A stretch of DNA of 64,000 bases from Cupriavidus metallidurans CH34 (GTDB lineage Bacteria > Pseudomonadota > Gammaproteobacteria > Burkholderiales > Burkholderiaceae): NCBI RefSeq assembly GCF_000196015.1, contig NC_007972.2, forward strand, positions 62,001-126,000, in the 5' to 3' direction. The first letter of the stretch is position 1, and each line of letters starts with the position of its first letter. The position numbers were made by a program, and so were the translations under genes. The notes below the pieces were generated by a model that saw only the letters and a list, made by a program, of their open reading frames with translations, had not been told where the DNA came from and did no database searches. Below are positions 48,770 to 59,149 of the stretch, one piece after another.

Positions 48770-50210
48770 GTGGGTCGACGACATTGTCTTGTACTTTTTC
48801 TATTTTTTCTGCAATTAATATTCTGCATTGGCCCATCTCATGCCGCAGAGAGAAAGACATACTGGAAGCTCGCTGCGGTTCCGCAGGGCACGAAATTAAA
48901 CACCGATTTTCTCTATAGCGCGCCGCAGGATGCTTGTCCGGATGCATTCCAGGCGTTTAGTGCAGTGTATGAATATCCTACCGTGCGGTGGTACCTTAAA
49001 CAGGATCCCTACGTTGAGCGACTAGTTCACTGCAACGCAATTATCCTGAACACAGCAAATCAGGAAATCGAGTACGGTAGTTTTGCGACGGTGGAACGCT
49101 TTTTCAAGTGTCCTGATGGTCTAGAGTTTACTAATTCCGCATATATATGCCCGGTGGCGGATTGGCCGGAAGATAGCTGCGGGAGCGGCGCCAAAGTGGC
49201 CTTGTCGTTCAATGGGGTATCGCTTGCCAGTTGTAAAGCGCGGGAAAAGTCCTGCCCATATGGGAACCCGGTCTTCCCCGGGACAGGCATTAAGGTTGCG
49301 ACCGAAATTGATTACGCCGCAGCGGGTGCGGACGCGCTCTCGCTGATACGCACTTACCGTTCGAGCTTTCACATTGCCCCCAAGAACGGATTCGGTGCCG
49401 TTTGGATGCACCAGTATCAGAAGCGGCTGGACACCTCCATCATGTACGAACCGGGTGGTAGCGTGGCGGCGCTGCGAGGAGACGGTAACTATCTGCGGTT
49501 TTTCAAGAGCGGCTCGGTTTGGCTTTCCTCCGAAGGGCGAGATCGGTTGATTCCATCGTTCAGCAGCACGGGCGCTATTACGGGATGGCAATATGAGTCC
49601 GCAGAGGATGGCACCGTTGAGGCCTACGACAACACTGGACTGCTGCGATCCGTCACGGCGCTAAATGGCTGGCAGACGGGCCTTGTTTACAGCGATGCCA
49701 CCACCCCGATAAGCATCGCGCCAAGAAGCGGGCTCCTGATCAAGATTCGGGGTCAGTTTGGCCGTGAGATGCAGTTGATCTATGACTCGCGTGTGCGAAT
49801 CACGCGTGTGGTCGGTCCGGCCGGCAAAGCCACGGACTACCAATACGACAACAACAATATGCTGGTCACGGTAACGTGGTCCGATCAAAAGATCCGGCAG
49901 TACCATTATGAGGACAGCCGATTCGCTTATGCGCTGACTGGCATCACGGATGAGAAGGGTGTTCGCTATGCTACCTATGCGTATGACTCGCTCGGCCGCG
50001 CCATCAGCACTGAACATGCTGGCGGCGTAGATAGGTTCCAGTTCAATGTCCTGGGGAATGGCCAAACGTCGGTCATTTCTCCCAGTGGCACTGGCTTTAC
50101 GCTGAGCTCGGAACTGCAAGGTACCGTTTTGCGACCGACTTCAGCTTCGGCCGCTTGCCCGGAGTGCGGTGACATTGCGAAATCGACTTCCTACGATGCG
50201 GCGGGGAAGG
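48770..50210 (+). pseudogene. RHS/YD-repeat protein 1, 5' part (interrupted by IS21-family element)
   Basis: The GTG at 48770 starts a signal peptide (CLVLFLFFLQLIFCIGPSHA) and a 250-residue N-terminal region. An RHS start domain follows (GIKVATEIDYAAAGADALSL, RTYRSSF, DUF6531-like), then YD repeats (YDSRVRITRVVG, YDNNNMLVTVTW, YDSLGRAISTEHAGG). It ends in SYDAAGK at the IS junction; the frame then runs 29 codons into the IS. The rest of the protein resumes in frame at 52899. The intact parent was similar to the second RHS protein (55594-58413). Confidence 0.85.
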
Positions 50211-50303
50211 TGCGGATTTCGGTGAAGGTGATCAGCGGTTTCGGCGAACGTGATCAGGGAAGGAAGGTGGTACTGCGCGGTCAGGAGATTGTAGCGTAGG
50301 TGA

Positions 50304-51059
50304 TCACGATGCCCGTTTCTTGACGTCGGTAGCCGAGCGCTTGCGCATGGATTCGCCTTTGAGCGATACCTTGTGCGCCTGGTGGACCAGCCGGTCCAGA
50401 ATGGCGTCAGCCAGCGTCGGATCATCCAACCACTGGTGCCAATGCTCGATCGGGAGCTGGCTGGTCACGATGGTCGAGCGGGTGCCGACGCGATCGTCCA
50501 GAACTTCCAGCAGATCGCCGCGTGCGCTTTTAGAAGGCTCCTGTAGGCCCCAGTCGTCCAGCACCAGGACATCGATGCGCGCGAGCTGTGCCAGGCGGCG
50601 GGTGAAGCTCCCGTCGCCGTGGGCGATCTGCAGTTCCTCGAACAGTCGCGGCACCCGCAGGTAGAGCGCAGAGAATCCCTGCCGACAGGCCTGCTGAGCA
50701 AACGCACAGGCCAGCCAGGACTTGCCGGCACCGGTCGCCCCGGTAAGGATGAGACTCTGAGCATTGCGGATCCAGTCGCAACTGGCCAGGCTGGCGACCA
50801 GCCGCTGGTCAAGACCGCGGCTGCCGTCATAGACCACATCCTCGAGGCATGCCTGGGCGTGCTTGAGCTTGGCCGAGCGCAGCAGCCGCTCCAGGCGCCT
50901 GGTGTCACGCCAAGCAATCTCCCGGTCGACCAGCATGGAGAAGCGTTCTTCGAACGGCAGGCTGGAGCTGGCGGTCAGGGCAGACTGTTCCTCGAAGGCC
51001 CGCGCCATCCCGTCGAGCTTCAGGGCCTTGAGCTGGCCGACGGTGTGTTGCATCAGCAT
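50304..51059 (-). CDS. istB: IS21-family helper ATPase IstB
   Basis: This 251-residue AAA+ protein begins [20 protein letters not shown]. Walker A is [11 protein letters not shown], Walker [10 protein letters not shown], with sensor-like [13 protein letters not shown]. IstB assists the IstA transposase in target capture. It starts 7 bp after the istA stop. It is full length and appears intact. Confidence 0.9.
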   Translation of the reverse strand: MLMQHTVGQLKALKLDGMARAFEEQSALTASSSLPFEERFSMLVDREIAWRDTRRLERLLRSAKLKHAQACLEDVVYDGSRGLDQRLVASLASCDWIRNAQSLILTGATGAGKSWLACAFAQQACRQGFSALYLRVPRLFEELQIAHGDGSFTRRLAQLARIDVLVLDDWGLQEPSKSARGDLLEVLDDRVGTRSTIVTSQLPIEHWHQWLDDPTLADAILDRLVHQAHKVSLKGESMRKRSATDVKKRAS

Positions 51060-51066
51060 AGTTTTC

Positions 51067-52620
51067 CTAATGGTAGTAGTCGGGTCCGCGCACGTTGTCG
51101 TGCATGGGGGAATGCCACTCGGTTTGCGATACCGGCAGAGTGGCTTGCCGGTCCAGATGGTTTTCAAGGATGGAGACCACAGACTTACGCGTGAGCGAGC
51201 CAATGGCGACGGCGCGGGCGCAAGCGGCTTCGAGCCGCTCCTTGCTGTACTTCTTGGCCAGACTCAGCAGACCCAGGCAGGCGCGATAGCCCATCTCGGG
51301 ATGGCTCTTGTGGGTGAGCTGGTATTCGACGATGACGGCGACGTTGGGCCCAATCGAGGCTGCCCAGTTGAGCAGCCGGCCGGGCGTCCATTCGAGGTGC
51401 GCGCGGTGGGCCACCGGCATGTGTTCCTTGACCGTGCTGTGGCTGCCCTTGCGGGTATTGCGCGCGTGCAGCGCCACCCGTTTGCCGCCGTACAGGATCT
51501 CGATGGTGTGGCGAGTTACGCGAGCCTCCACCGCCTTGCGCACCAGGGCATGCGGCACGCTGTAGTAGTGGCCGTCGATCTCGACGTGGTAGTCGACGTT
51601 GACGCGGCACTGTTTGAACGTTGCAACTTCGTAGCGCCGCGGCGGCAGCGGTCGCAGCACTGGCCGGTCCAACCGCTCGAACCACTCCCGGCGCGTGCCA
51701 GGCAGCTTCTTGAACGGTCGGTCGTTCAGGTCGGCGACGAGCTTCTTGATAGCCTTGTTGAGCTCGCCCAAGCTGTAGAAGCGGTGATTGCGCAGCCGCG
51801 CTAGGATCCACCGCTCGACGATCAGTACGCCAGTCTCGACCTTGGCCTTGTCTTGCGGCTTGCGTGGCCGTGCTGGCAGCATGGCCGTGCCGTAGTGATG
51901 AACGAAGTCTTCTGCAGTTCGGGACAGCACTGGCTCGTATCGGTCAGGGCGAGCCACCAGCGCGCGCGGGTTGTCCGGAACAAGCAGCTCGGGCACGCCG
52001 CCGGCGAATTCCATCGCGCAGACCATTCCCCCGATCCAGTCGGCAGTGGTCTGCCCCCGGGTGGCGCACGCGTACGTGTAATTTGAAGCGCCGAGCACAG
52101 CGACGAAGATGCTGGCTTCGAAGGCAATGCCGCCCTCCGCATCCAGAATCGGCACCATCTGACCGGCGAAGTCAGCAAACAGCTTCTCGCCGGCGCGGTG
52201 CTGCTGGCGCATGGACCGCTTGAGCGTCGCTGCCCAGTCCCGGTAACGGCAGCAGAACTGCGTGTATTGGTAAATGGGGACGTTTGGATTCGCCTCCAGG
52301 TATTCCTCCCACAGCAACTGCAGTGTCACGCCCTTGCGGCGCAACTCGCGATGCAGATAGGGGAAGTCCGGCATCACCCGCCCGCCCGGGCTGTTGGCCG
52401 GCTTCTGCGCGCCGAACAGCCGCTGCTCCAGCGTATCTTCGTTCAGGCTGTCCGCCTGCGGCCAATCCAGCCCCGCTGCCTTCGCCATTGCCGCGTACTG
52501 CGAAACGGCGCCAACACTCACACCCGTCGCCCTAGCGATCTGCCGGTGCGAAAGGCCACACGCCCACTTCAGGCGAAGCACTTCCTTGATTTTGCGCATG
52601 GTCATCCGGTTGGCCGGCAT
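51067..52620 (-). CDS. istA: IS21-family transposase IstA
   Basis: This 517-residue protein has an N-terminal helix-turn-helix ([22 protein letters not shown]) with an rve-type integrase core: [12 protein letters not shown] (first Asp), [27 protein letters not shown] (second Asp) and [20 protein letters not shown] (Glu). A C-terminal basic region with [17 protein letters not shown] is typical of the family. Intact and followed by istB. Confidence 0.92.
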   Translation of the reverse strand: MPANRMTMRKIKEVLRLKWACGLSHRQIARATGVSVGAVSQYAAMAKAAGLDWPQADSLNEDTLEQRLFGAQKPANSPGGRVMPDFPYLHRELRRKGVTLQLLWEEYLEANPNVPIYQYTQFCCRYRDWAATLKRSMRQQHRAGEKLFADFAGQMVPILDAEGGIAFEASIFVAVLGASNYTYACATRGQTTADWIGGMVCAMEFAGGVPELLVPDNPRALVARPDRYEPVLSRTAEDFVHHYGTAMLPARPRKPQDKAKVETGVLIVERWILARLRNHRFYSLGELNKAIKKLVADLNDRPFKKLPGTRREWFERLDRPVLRPLPPRRYEVATFKQCRVNVDYHVEIDGHYYSVPHALVRKAVEARVTRHTIEILYGGKRVALHARNTRKGSHSTVKEHMPVAHRAHLEWTPGRLLNWAASIGPNVAVIVEYQLTHKSHPEMGYRACLGLLSLAKKYSKERLEAACARAVAIGSLTRKSVVSILENHLDRQATLPVSQTEWHSPMHDNVRGPDYYH

Positions 52621-52898
52621 CAGCTTGCTTCCTTGAAAAAGGAAGCAGCGTATCGCCGGCGTTCTAGTCCATGCGCAGTCCCACCCCTAACCCCGGCCCC
52701 ATTGCGGTGCGTGATCACCCATTTCGGCTGCTTGATCACCTATTTCGGCAACGTGATCACTCGTTTCGGGAAGCTGATCACCGATTTCGGCGGCATCGCC
52801 GAAGTGATCACGTTCCGCCGAAACCAGCGATCAGCATCCGCCCGAAACAGGTGATCACGTTCCCCCGAAATCGCTGATCACGCGCCCCGAAATACGCA

Positions 52899-54249
52899 GG
52901 GGAATGTCGCGACCAGAAGGGATTTTGCCGAAAAGGAGACGCGCTACAGCTACGACGCGCTCGGCCGGGAAACCCAACGTGTCGAGGGCTACGGCACGGC
53001 CGACGCGAAGACCACGACAACCGAGTGGCATCCGACGTGGAATCTGCCATTGAAGGTGGCTGCGCCAGGGCGGGTCGACTATTTCACCTACGACGGGATG
53101 GGTCAAATGACCGCCCATGGGTGGTTTCCCACAGCCGACGCCAACGGCAGCCAAGGGCTCAACGCAGCGCCATCGGGCGCGGTGTCCAGCAACAGCTATG
53201 GCTATGACACCAATGCGCTGATGACGGCGCTAACTGAGGTAGAGGACGGTGCGATCGCCAAACAATGGAGCCTGACTTACGATGCACAGGGAAATCTGCT
53301 GACGGCAACAGACGGCACGCGGACAGCGCGGGCACTGGCGTACGATCCATCCGGCCGTTTGCTTGAGGCGGTGAACATTGACGGCGACACGCTCAAGTAT
53401 GTGTACGACTCCCGAGGCCGGGTGACGCAGTATGTATTCGGGGAGAACGTGACTGCGTACGTCTACGATGCGATAGGGCAAAAGATTCAGGTTACTAGTC
53501 CGGAAGGAGACGTGACAAACTACGTCTATGATGCGGCCCATCGCCTGATCGATGTTCTGTACAACGGCGAGTCTCTGACTACACCGGAGGCGCCTGAGAC
53601 GGCGGCCATCACGATGGCAAAGGCAGAATCCGGGGCCGACAATGCCGGTGCCAATCCCTTTGCGTCGTGGTTTGGCTGGATCGCCAAGCTATTCAAATGG
53701 TTGTTGCCGTCGGCACATGCACAAGGGGTACCGGCACCTTCACCGCCGATCTATGGAGGCGGTGGCTCGGCACCGGGCACATACACACCCAATCCGCTGC
53801 AGGACTTGGTGCCGGGGCTGAATGGTGACAAGACGCCTGGCCAGTGGCTGGCCATGGCAACCCAGCGTGCCGTCGACTATTGCCGTTCAAAGGTGCAGGA
53901 GAACATTCATCGCGGGAAGATCCAGGCTCAGGGCGCCGGGTATCGTGATCCAGGTGTAGGAGATGCCGAAACGTGGGGACCCCAGCTAAGCCCGCCGACG
54001 GTGGAGTGGGGGCTACAAGCGTTGGAGAGAATTGAAGCGCGCATGAATAACAAGCAGCGTAGCACCAGAAATCAGGCGCTCAAGGACGCAAAGAGATATG
54101 TAATCTCAACAGGGCGCGCCGGCGGACTCGACGCAGTCAGAAAGAAGTCTTTCTACAATGACGAGATCCGGAAAGAGAATGAAGATGGTGGCAGACGAGA
54201 TGAGCGCGTTGATGTCGATATTCTGGGTGGCAAGGCGTTTGTGCCCTGA
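52899..54249 (+). pseudogene. RHS/YD-repeat protein 1, 3' part with C-terminal tip
   Basis: The frame resumes as NVATRRDFAEKETRYSYDAL, matching the second RHS protein at the same place. YD repeats continue (YVYDSRGRVTQYVFGENVTA, YVYDAIGQKIQV, YDAAHRLIDVLYNGE). A Pro-rich linker, GRIQAGYRDPGVGD-type motif and a variable tip follow (ARMNNKQRSTRNQALKDAKR, then FYNDEIRKENEDGG) ending ILGGKAFVP. Interruption by the IS probably silences it unless an internal start is used. Confidence 0.85.
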
Positions 54250-54258
54250 GGAGAAAAA

Positions 54259-54474
54259 ATGATGCAAAAATTTGAGCTTTGGGAATTTTTCAACGAGAAG
54301 GGGAATTCCTACTCGGTTGAGCTATGCGAGGAAGGGAAATTTGTGAACCTCGATCCCCCGGAATGGAAAAAGCCACGATTGCTTAAAGTGTTCGAAGCGC
54401 GAGATATCGACGAGGCGACCCAGATGCGGAACGACTATATGGGTTGGGGAAAGCATTACCCTACGAAAGACTAG
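54259..54474 (+). CDS. candidate immunity protein for RHS tip 1
   Basis: This 71-residue acidic protein begins MMQKFELWEFFNEKGNSYSV, 9 bp after the RHS stop. It aligns with the protein after the second RHS gene (58426-58641), sharing LLK.F.A...DEA and a C-terminal NDYxGWGKxxPxKD. Position and size fit an immunity protein against the RHS tip toxin. GAGGAG precedes the start. Confidence 0.7.
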   Translation: MMQKFELWEFFNEKGNSYSVELCEEGKFVNLDPPEWKKPRLLKVFEARDIDEATQMRNDYMGWGKHYPTKD

Positions 54475-54587
54475 GCGATGGCCCCAGACCGAGCCAACGT
54501 CGGCTCATGCCTACACAGCGGACGCCCACGAACTAAATCGCAATGACCGAGTCGGCCGGCCCCTGCCTTCCATCCGATCAAGATGGA

Positions 54588-55280
54588 TCATGTCAACGCA
54601 TTCTGGTGTTTTAACAGCCAGTTTCGAGCCAGCGCGGTTGTCAACAGGGGCTGTTCCAGGGAAGGGAAGTGACCACAGCCCTCCAGCATGTCGAGTTGGG
54701 CGTGGGGCATGAGCCTCGCCATCTCTTCTCCAATCCCGGTGGGCAGGAACCTATCGACCATTCCCCATGTAATAAGGGTTGGGGCGACGATGGAACTCAG
54801 CTTGTCCCAGTGGTCCCTTCGGGTAAGAGCAGCGTCTGACTGACGAGCGAACACTTCCGCACCGATGACTCGTCCCATCTCGATAAACACGGTGCGGCAG
54901 TCCGCTGCTGTATCCGGCATCGCCGCAGTGGCAAATTCTTCGAGCACCTGATCGAGTTGCCCGCTTCTAAGCCGAAAGCTGGTTTCCCGCACTGCGTCGA
55001 GGTCAGGGTGTGCCCCCGGATTGCAGTTCATCAACCACAACCCCGCAACGCGTTCTGGTGCACGAATCGCTGTCTCAATCGCAAGGCACCCACCGTAGGC
55101 GGTGCCGGCGATGATAAATCTGCCATGGATGCTGGTCAGCAAGTGTTCTGCACCCGCGTCAAACGATTGGGCGTCTACCACCATAACTCTGCACTCCGTC
55201 AGGTCTGATAGACCAGAAACCTGCGCGGCATACATACGTTCGTCGCATGGCATCGCGGGCAAGAGGATGAGGGGTAGCAA
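54588..55280 (-). CDS. alpha/beta-hydrolase-fold protein lacking the nucleophile serine
   Basis: This 230-residue protein begins MLPLILLPAMPCDERMYAAQ. The fold is recognised from LILLPAMPCDERMY, GLWLMNCNPGA, the acid Asp in WGMVDRFLP and the catalytic His in EGCGHFPSLEQP. The nucleophile elbow reads AGTAYGGCLA, where GxSxG is expected, so Ala replaces Ser. It may be catalytically inactive or a binding protein. It runs opposite to the RHS genes and separates the two RHS units. Confidence 0.75.
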   Translation of the reverse strand: MLPLILLPAMPCDERMYAAQVSGLSDLTECRVMVVDAQSFDAGAEHLLTSIHGRFIIAGTAYGGCLAIETAIRAPERVAGLWLMNCNPGAHPDLDAVRETSFRLRSGQLDQVLEEFATAAMPDTAADCRTVFIEMGRVIGAEVFARQSDAALTRRDHWDKLSSIVAPTLITWGMVDRFLPTGIGEEMARLMPHAQLDMLEGCGHFPSLEQPLLTTALARNWLLKHQNALT

Positions 55281-55593
55281 TCAGTGCTCCTGTGCTGGTT
55301 GGAGGTGCATGAGTATTTCGGGACTACGCAAGGCCGCCATCGTCCCTTTATAGACCCTCAGCAGCTCGCCTTCAATGGCCGCTATCCAGTACTAGCCAGT
55401 CGTTGAGATCTTCGTTCGATTGTCGACTCCTGCGGCTACCGTCAACTGCCGACACCTAAAGTGCGTGCCTGATTTCAACTCGACTTAACCCTGATATGCA
55501 TTACAAGATACATGGTTCGATGCGATTTGTTTAAACTCAACCCAAATTAATCAAGGCGGCGCTTCGGCAGTCGCGACTTCGGGTCGGTAAAAA
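55281..55593. other. gene-free spacer before the second RHS unit
   Basis: About 310 bp. The part close to 55500-55560 is AT-rich (TTTGTTTAAACTCAACCC) and probably holds the promoter of the RHS gene. No gene seen. Confidence 0.4.
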
Positions 55594-58413
55594 ATGAATC
55601 TAACAATATCCGTTTCGAGCGCGGCGACGGGCTTGCACCCGTTGCGAGCGCTCCAAAATATAGCTTCGCTGAAGCTGCTGGGAATTTTTGGAAAATTTCT
55701 TCCGATCGCATTATCACTTGCGGGATTTTGTTTCGCTTCCTTTGTATCAGAGGCAAAGGCTGATCCGCCCGTGCAAGCCTTCATTCTTAGATGGAACGAT
55801 ACCTATCACAACGAACCGGGGAACATCAAATCATCGGCTGCAGCCTTATGTACAGAGGTTCTGCCGAAAACCTTTGCTTCGGACATGCCGGGATGGACGC
55901 TGACGAGTTTCCCATATTTCGGCAGTCGGGGTATGTGCGTGATGGATATAAGGCAGAATTACGACGGAACCGTTATGACAGACTGGCCCGCCGGCTGGCC
56001 ATACTTGTATGGTTCCATTTGCGAGGATGGGTCGAAACCTGATACGACGAAGCCTTTGGATCAACAATGCGGCACGGTCCGGGGAAACGTGTCGAACTAC
56101 CCGGGCTCGCAGATCCCCGTCAATCAAATCGATGAGCGGAGCTGTGCCGTTGGCAATCCATGCTCCGTTGGCTCAGGGCTAAAGCGGCAATCCGAGGTTG
56201 ACTATGTCGGCGCCGGCGCTCAGCCTCTATCCCTGCAACGAACCTACCGATCGAGCTACCTGGTGGCGCCAAGAAAAGGCTTCGGTGCCCTGTGGATGCA
56301 CGAATGGCAGAGGCGTCTGGATTTTTCTTCGTACTCTGGCACCACGCCTCTGCTCACTGTTCAGCGTGCCGATGGCAGTCATTCCAACTTCGGCCCCAGC
56401 AACGGTATTTGGCTTTCCGTAGATGGAAAAGGCGATTCCCTGACGCCACTTCGAGATGGTAAAGGAGTAATTTCTGGCTGGCGGTTTGCCCAAATAACGA
56501 TGGGAGTCACGGAAGACTTTGACATTGCCGGCAAGCTCCTGCGCGTACAAAAAGCCAATGGTTGGGCAACGTCGCTGACATACAGTGACGCAAGCACGCC
56601 CTCGAGCATTGCACCGGAACCGAATCTTCTCTTGGAAGTTCGGAATGCATTTGGTCAGAAGCTCTCTTTTGCGTACGATGCGCAGAGTCGTATCGTTGCT
56701 GTCACCACGCCCGGCGGGAACGTAATCACATATTCGTACGATGCCAACGGCATGCTGAACGGCGTGACCTATGCCGATGGCACGCGACGCCAGTATCACT
56801 ACGAAAACTCCCAGTACCGCTGGGCGCTGACGGGCATCACTGATGAAAAGGGCGTCCGGTTCGCGACGTATGCCTACGATTCCCTCGGCCGCGCCACCAG
56901 CACCGAACACGCCGGGGGCGTCGACAAGTTCCAACTGAGCTTCCTCGGGAATGGACAAACATCGGTGACCACCGCGGACGGCACCAGCCGCACCTTCACC
57001 TCGGAACTGCAGGGCAACGTGCTACGTGCTACCGGCGCCTCGGCCCCCTGCCCAGCGTGCGGGGACATCGCCAAGGCGGTGACCTACGATGCGGCAGGAA
57101 ATGTTGCGAGTCGGAGGAATTTTGCGGACAAGGAGACGCGCTACAGCTACGATGCGCTCGGGCGCGAGACCCAACGCATCGAGGGCTACGGCACGGCGGA
57201 CGCGAAGACCACGACCACCGAGTGGCATCCGACGTGGAATTTGCCGCTGAAGGTGGCTGCGCCCGGGCGGGTCGACTATTTCACTTACGATGGTCAAGGT
57301 CAAATGACCGCCCATGGGTGGTTTCCCACAGCCGACGTCAATGGCGGCCAAGGGCTCAACGCAGCCCCATCGGGAGCGGTGTCCAGCAACAGCTATGGCT
57401 ATGACGCCAACGGGCTAATGACAGCATTGACCGAACAAGTCGATGGCACGGCGACCCAGCAGTGGACGTTCGGCTACGACGCACAAGGCAATTTGACGTC
57501 TGCGGCAGACGGAACCGGTAGAACTTCGCATGCTGTGCAATATGATGCCGCCGGGCGCCTCCTCGAAGCGGTCGATCTGGAAGGCGTGACCGTCAAGTAT
57601 GTCTACAATCAGCGAGGTCGCGTGCTCCAGTACCTGTATGGCGAGAACGTGACCGCATACGTGTACGACGCAATCGGGCAGAAAGTCCAGGTGACCAGTC
57701 CCAACGGAGACGTCACGAACTACACTTACGATGCGGCGCACCGGCTCATCGACGTATTGTTCAATGGTCAGTCGCTCACTGGCCCAGACCCGGATGAGCA
57801 ACCTCTGGCCCTAGCCAGGACATCGGCAGAAGATGCAGGGGCCAATCCCTTCAGTGCATGGATGGGTTGGGTTTCGAAGCTATTCAACTGGTTGTTCGGT
57901 TCGGCACATGCGCAAGCGATACCAGTGCCGGTAACGGCAGTAGGCGCATCTATGTCGATTCCTGGTACCTACACACCGAACCCATGGGACGTGCTTGCCC
58001 CCAACCTCGGTGGAAAGAAGCCTTGGGAGTGGATGGCGATTTGGACGACACGATTGATTGAAGCGTGTTCGGGAAACAGTCCGAAAACCGATCACCGAGG
58101 ACGGATTCAGGCGCAAGGTCCTGGCTATCCAGATGAGGGCGTTGGCGATGTTGAGGCGTGGGCGCAGGCGGACCCGCTTTCTGCAGCGTCTGGATTGGCG
58201 AAACTGGAAGCCCTTGAAGGGCGAATGACAAAGAAGCAGTATCAAGCTCGTTCACAGGCTTTGGCGAGAGCTAAGCGGTTTGTTGTGAATGCCAGCAGAG
58301 GCGGCGGAACAGGCCCAACGAAACAGACCTTCCGCAACGATGAGGTCATCGCAGTCAATGGCAGTGAGCGCATTGATATTGAGGTACAAAAAGGCATGGC
58401 TTTCGTGCCGTAA
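55594..58413 (+). CDS. RHS/YD-repeat protein 2 (intact polymorphic-toxin-like)
   Basis: This is a 939-residue protein. An N-terminal hydrophobic export segment lies near residues 28-55 (GKFLPIALSLAGFCFASFVS). A 130-residue N-terminal region follows, then an RHS start domain (CSVGSGLKRQSEVDYVGAGA), YD repeats through about residue 730, a linker with a second hydrophobic stretch, and a tip (LEGRMTKKQYQARSQALARA, ending EVQKGMAFVP). It is short for an RHS protein. The repeat region is nearly identical to RHS 1 in parts. The tip is probably a toxin paired with the 71-residue protein next to it. Confidence 0.85.
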   Translation: MNLTISVSSAATGLHPLRALQNIASLKLLGIFGKFLPIALSLAGFCFASFVSEAKADPPVQAFILRWNDTYHNEPGNIKSSAAALCTEVLPKTFASDMPGWTLTSFPYFGSRGMCVMDIRQNYDGTVMTDWPAGWPYLYGSICEDGSKPDTTKPLDQQCGTVRGNVSNYPGSQIPVNQIDERSCAVGNPCSVGSGLKRQSEVDYVGAGAQPLSLQRTYRSSYLVAPRKGFGALWMHEWQRRLDFSSYSGTTPLLTVQRADGSHSNFGPSNGIWLSVDGKGDSLTPLRDGKGVISGWRFAQITMGVTEDFDIAGKLLRVQKANGWATSLTYSDASTPSSIAPEPNLLLEVRNAFGQKLSFAYDAQSRIVAVTTPGGNVITYSYDANGMLNGVTYADGTRRQYHYENSQYRWALTGITDEKGVRFATYAYDSLGRATSTEHAGGVDKFQLSFLGNGQTSVTTADGTSRTFTSELQGNVLRATGASAPCPACGDIAKAVTYDAAGNVASRRNFADKETRYSYDALGRETQRIEGYGTADAKTTTTEWHPTWNLPLKVAAPGRVDYFTYDGQGQMTAHGWFPTADVNGGQGLNAAPSGAVSSNSYGYDANGLMTALTEQVDGTATQQWTFGYDAQGNLTSAADGTGRTSHAVQYDAAGRLLEAVDLEGVTVKYVYNQRGRVLQYLYGENVTAYVYDAIGQKVQVTSPNGDVTNYTYDAAHRLIDVLFNGQSLTGPDPDEQPLALARTSAEDAGANPFSAWMGWVSKLFNWLFGSAHAQAIPVPVTAVGASMSIPGTYTPNPWDVLAPNLGGKKPWEWMAIWTTRLIEACSGNSPKTDHRGRIQAQGPGYPDEGVGDVEAWAQADPLSAASGLAKLEALEGRMTKKQYQARSQALARAKRFVVNASRGGGTGPTKQTFRNDEVIAVNGSERIDIEVQKGMAFVP

Positions 58414-58425
58414 AGGGGGAACAGG

Positions 58426-58641
58426 ATGACCAAGACATACGAGATTTGGCAAGCAATCTCGGACATTGATGGAAGCGGACAAAACGCGCTTATCGAAAAG
58501 GGGCAATTCGAAGCGCAAGCCCACTTGTTCGAGGGCACGCCAGTGCTACTAAAGACGTTTGATGCCGAAACCTATGACGAAGCCGCACAAATCTATAACG
58601 ATTACTTCGGATGGGGCAAATACCACCCGATGAAAGACTAG
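58426..58641 (+). CDS. candidate immunity protein for RHS tip 2
   Basis: This 71-residue protein begins MTKTYEIWQAISDIDGSGQN, 12 bp after the RHS stop. It is homologous to 54259-54474, with the common ending NDYFGWGKYHPMKD. Equal size and spacing in both units support toxin/immunity pairing. Sequence divergence between the two is clear in the first half, as expected for proteins specific to different tips. Confidence 0.7.
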   Translation: MTKTYEIWQAISDIDGSGQNALIEKGQFEAQAHLFEGTPVLLKTFDAETYDEAAQIYNDYFGWGKYHPMKD

Positions 58642-59099
58642 GGGTTGATCGGTGTTACGCTCGGCGCGAGACGATTGGGGACGAGCGGTGCTCTTGATGG
58701 GAATCACCAAAGCCGAATCAACGTCGGTTCATGATAGTTGAGCGGACGTTTGTCGCAAAAGGTCCAGTGGCTGGGATTGGCCGGACCCAGCCACCTGGCC
58801 AGCAGTCAGTGAATGACTGTCATGGCCTGCGGCGCAGGGCTACTACCTCGCCCCTAGAGGGATTTTGATCCAGCGGACACAATTCATGCGCCGCTCAAAG
58901 CAACCCCTCGGTTGAAATCGTCCTCCAACGTCCGCGACGACGCACAGCCGTCTCGGCTGAAGCTAGCACCGGAAACTATCACGAGCGGGCCAAGATCATC
59001 GAGCGCCTGTATGTATTCGCCACGACCGGTGCCGAAGTTCATTGTCCTCAATTTCAATGCGCAACACGCGATACGCTGATCAGTGCCCAAAGCCCCTGG
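58642..59099. other. gene-free right part of the element
   Basis: The first 110 bp resemble the sequence after the first immunity gene (both contain CAACGTCGG, TCATG and AGCGGACG), so the duplicated RHS unit extends past the immunity gene. The rest shows no convincing gene. Confidence 0.5.
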
Positions 59100-59149
59100 G
59101 TGACAGCGACTTCTCAATGCGCAACAACAAGGTTTCATTAGATAATGCC
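59055..59149 (+). repeat. right-end repeats of the element
   Basis: TCAATGCGCAACA occurs twice in direct orientation (59055-59067 and 59114-59126). The outer copy, with GGTTTCAT, is the inverted counterpart of the left-end repeat. The last 7-8 bp (ATAATGCC) do not match the left end, as expected if a short coupling sequence comes from the previous donor site. Confidence 0.6.

Larger units (their letters stand above)
50211..52898 (-). mobile_element. IS21-family insertion sequence
   Basis: 2688 bp with TG at the left and CA at the right end. Long multi-part terminal repeats: left TGCGGATTTCGG, GTGATCAGCGGTTTCGG, AACGTGATCA; right (reverse complement) TGCGTATTTCGG, GTGATCAGCGATTTCGG, AACGTGATCA. 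Flanks are GGGGAAGG (50203-50210) and GGGGAATG (52899-52906), a near-perfect target duplication. It encodes IstA and IstB. Removing it restores the RHS frame. Confidence 0.9.
36394..59149 (+). mobile_element. 22.7-kb multi-recombinase (Tn554/RIT-like) element carrying defence and RHS cargo
   Basis: The DUF5131 coding sequence stops at AACCCG (36393) and resumes at TGGGAAGGC (59150); everything between is foreign to it. The ends carry imperfect inverted repeats. A tightly overlapping set of three tyrosine recombinases plus a TnpC-like protein occupies the left end, as in Tn554-type and recombinase-in-trio elements. Cargo: a nuclease-STAND gene with a partner, two RHS/immunity units, an alpha/beta-hydrolase-fold gene and a nested IS21-family element. 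TG is shared at both junctions, so the boundary is uncertain by two bases. Confidence 0.85.
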
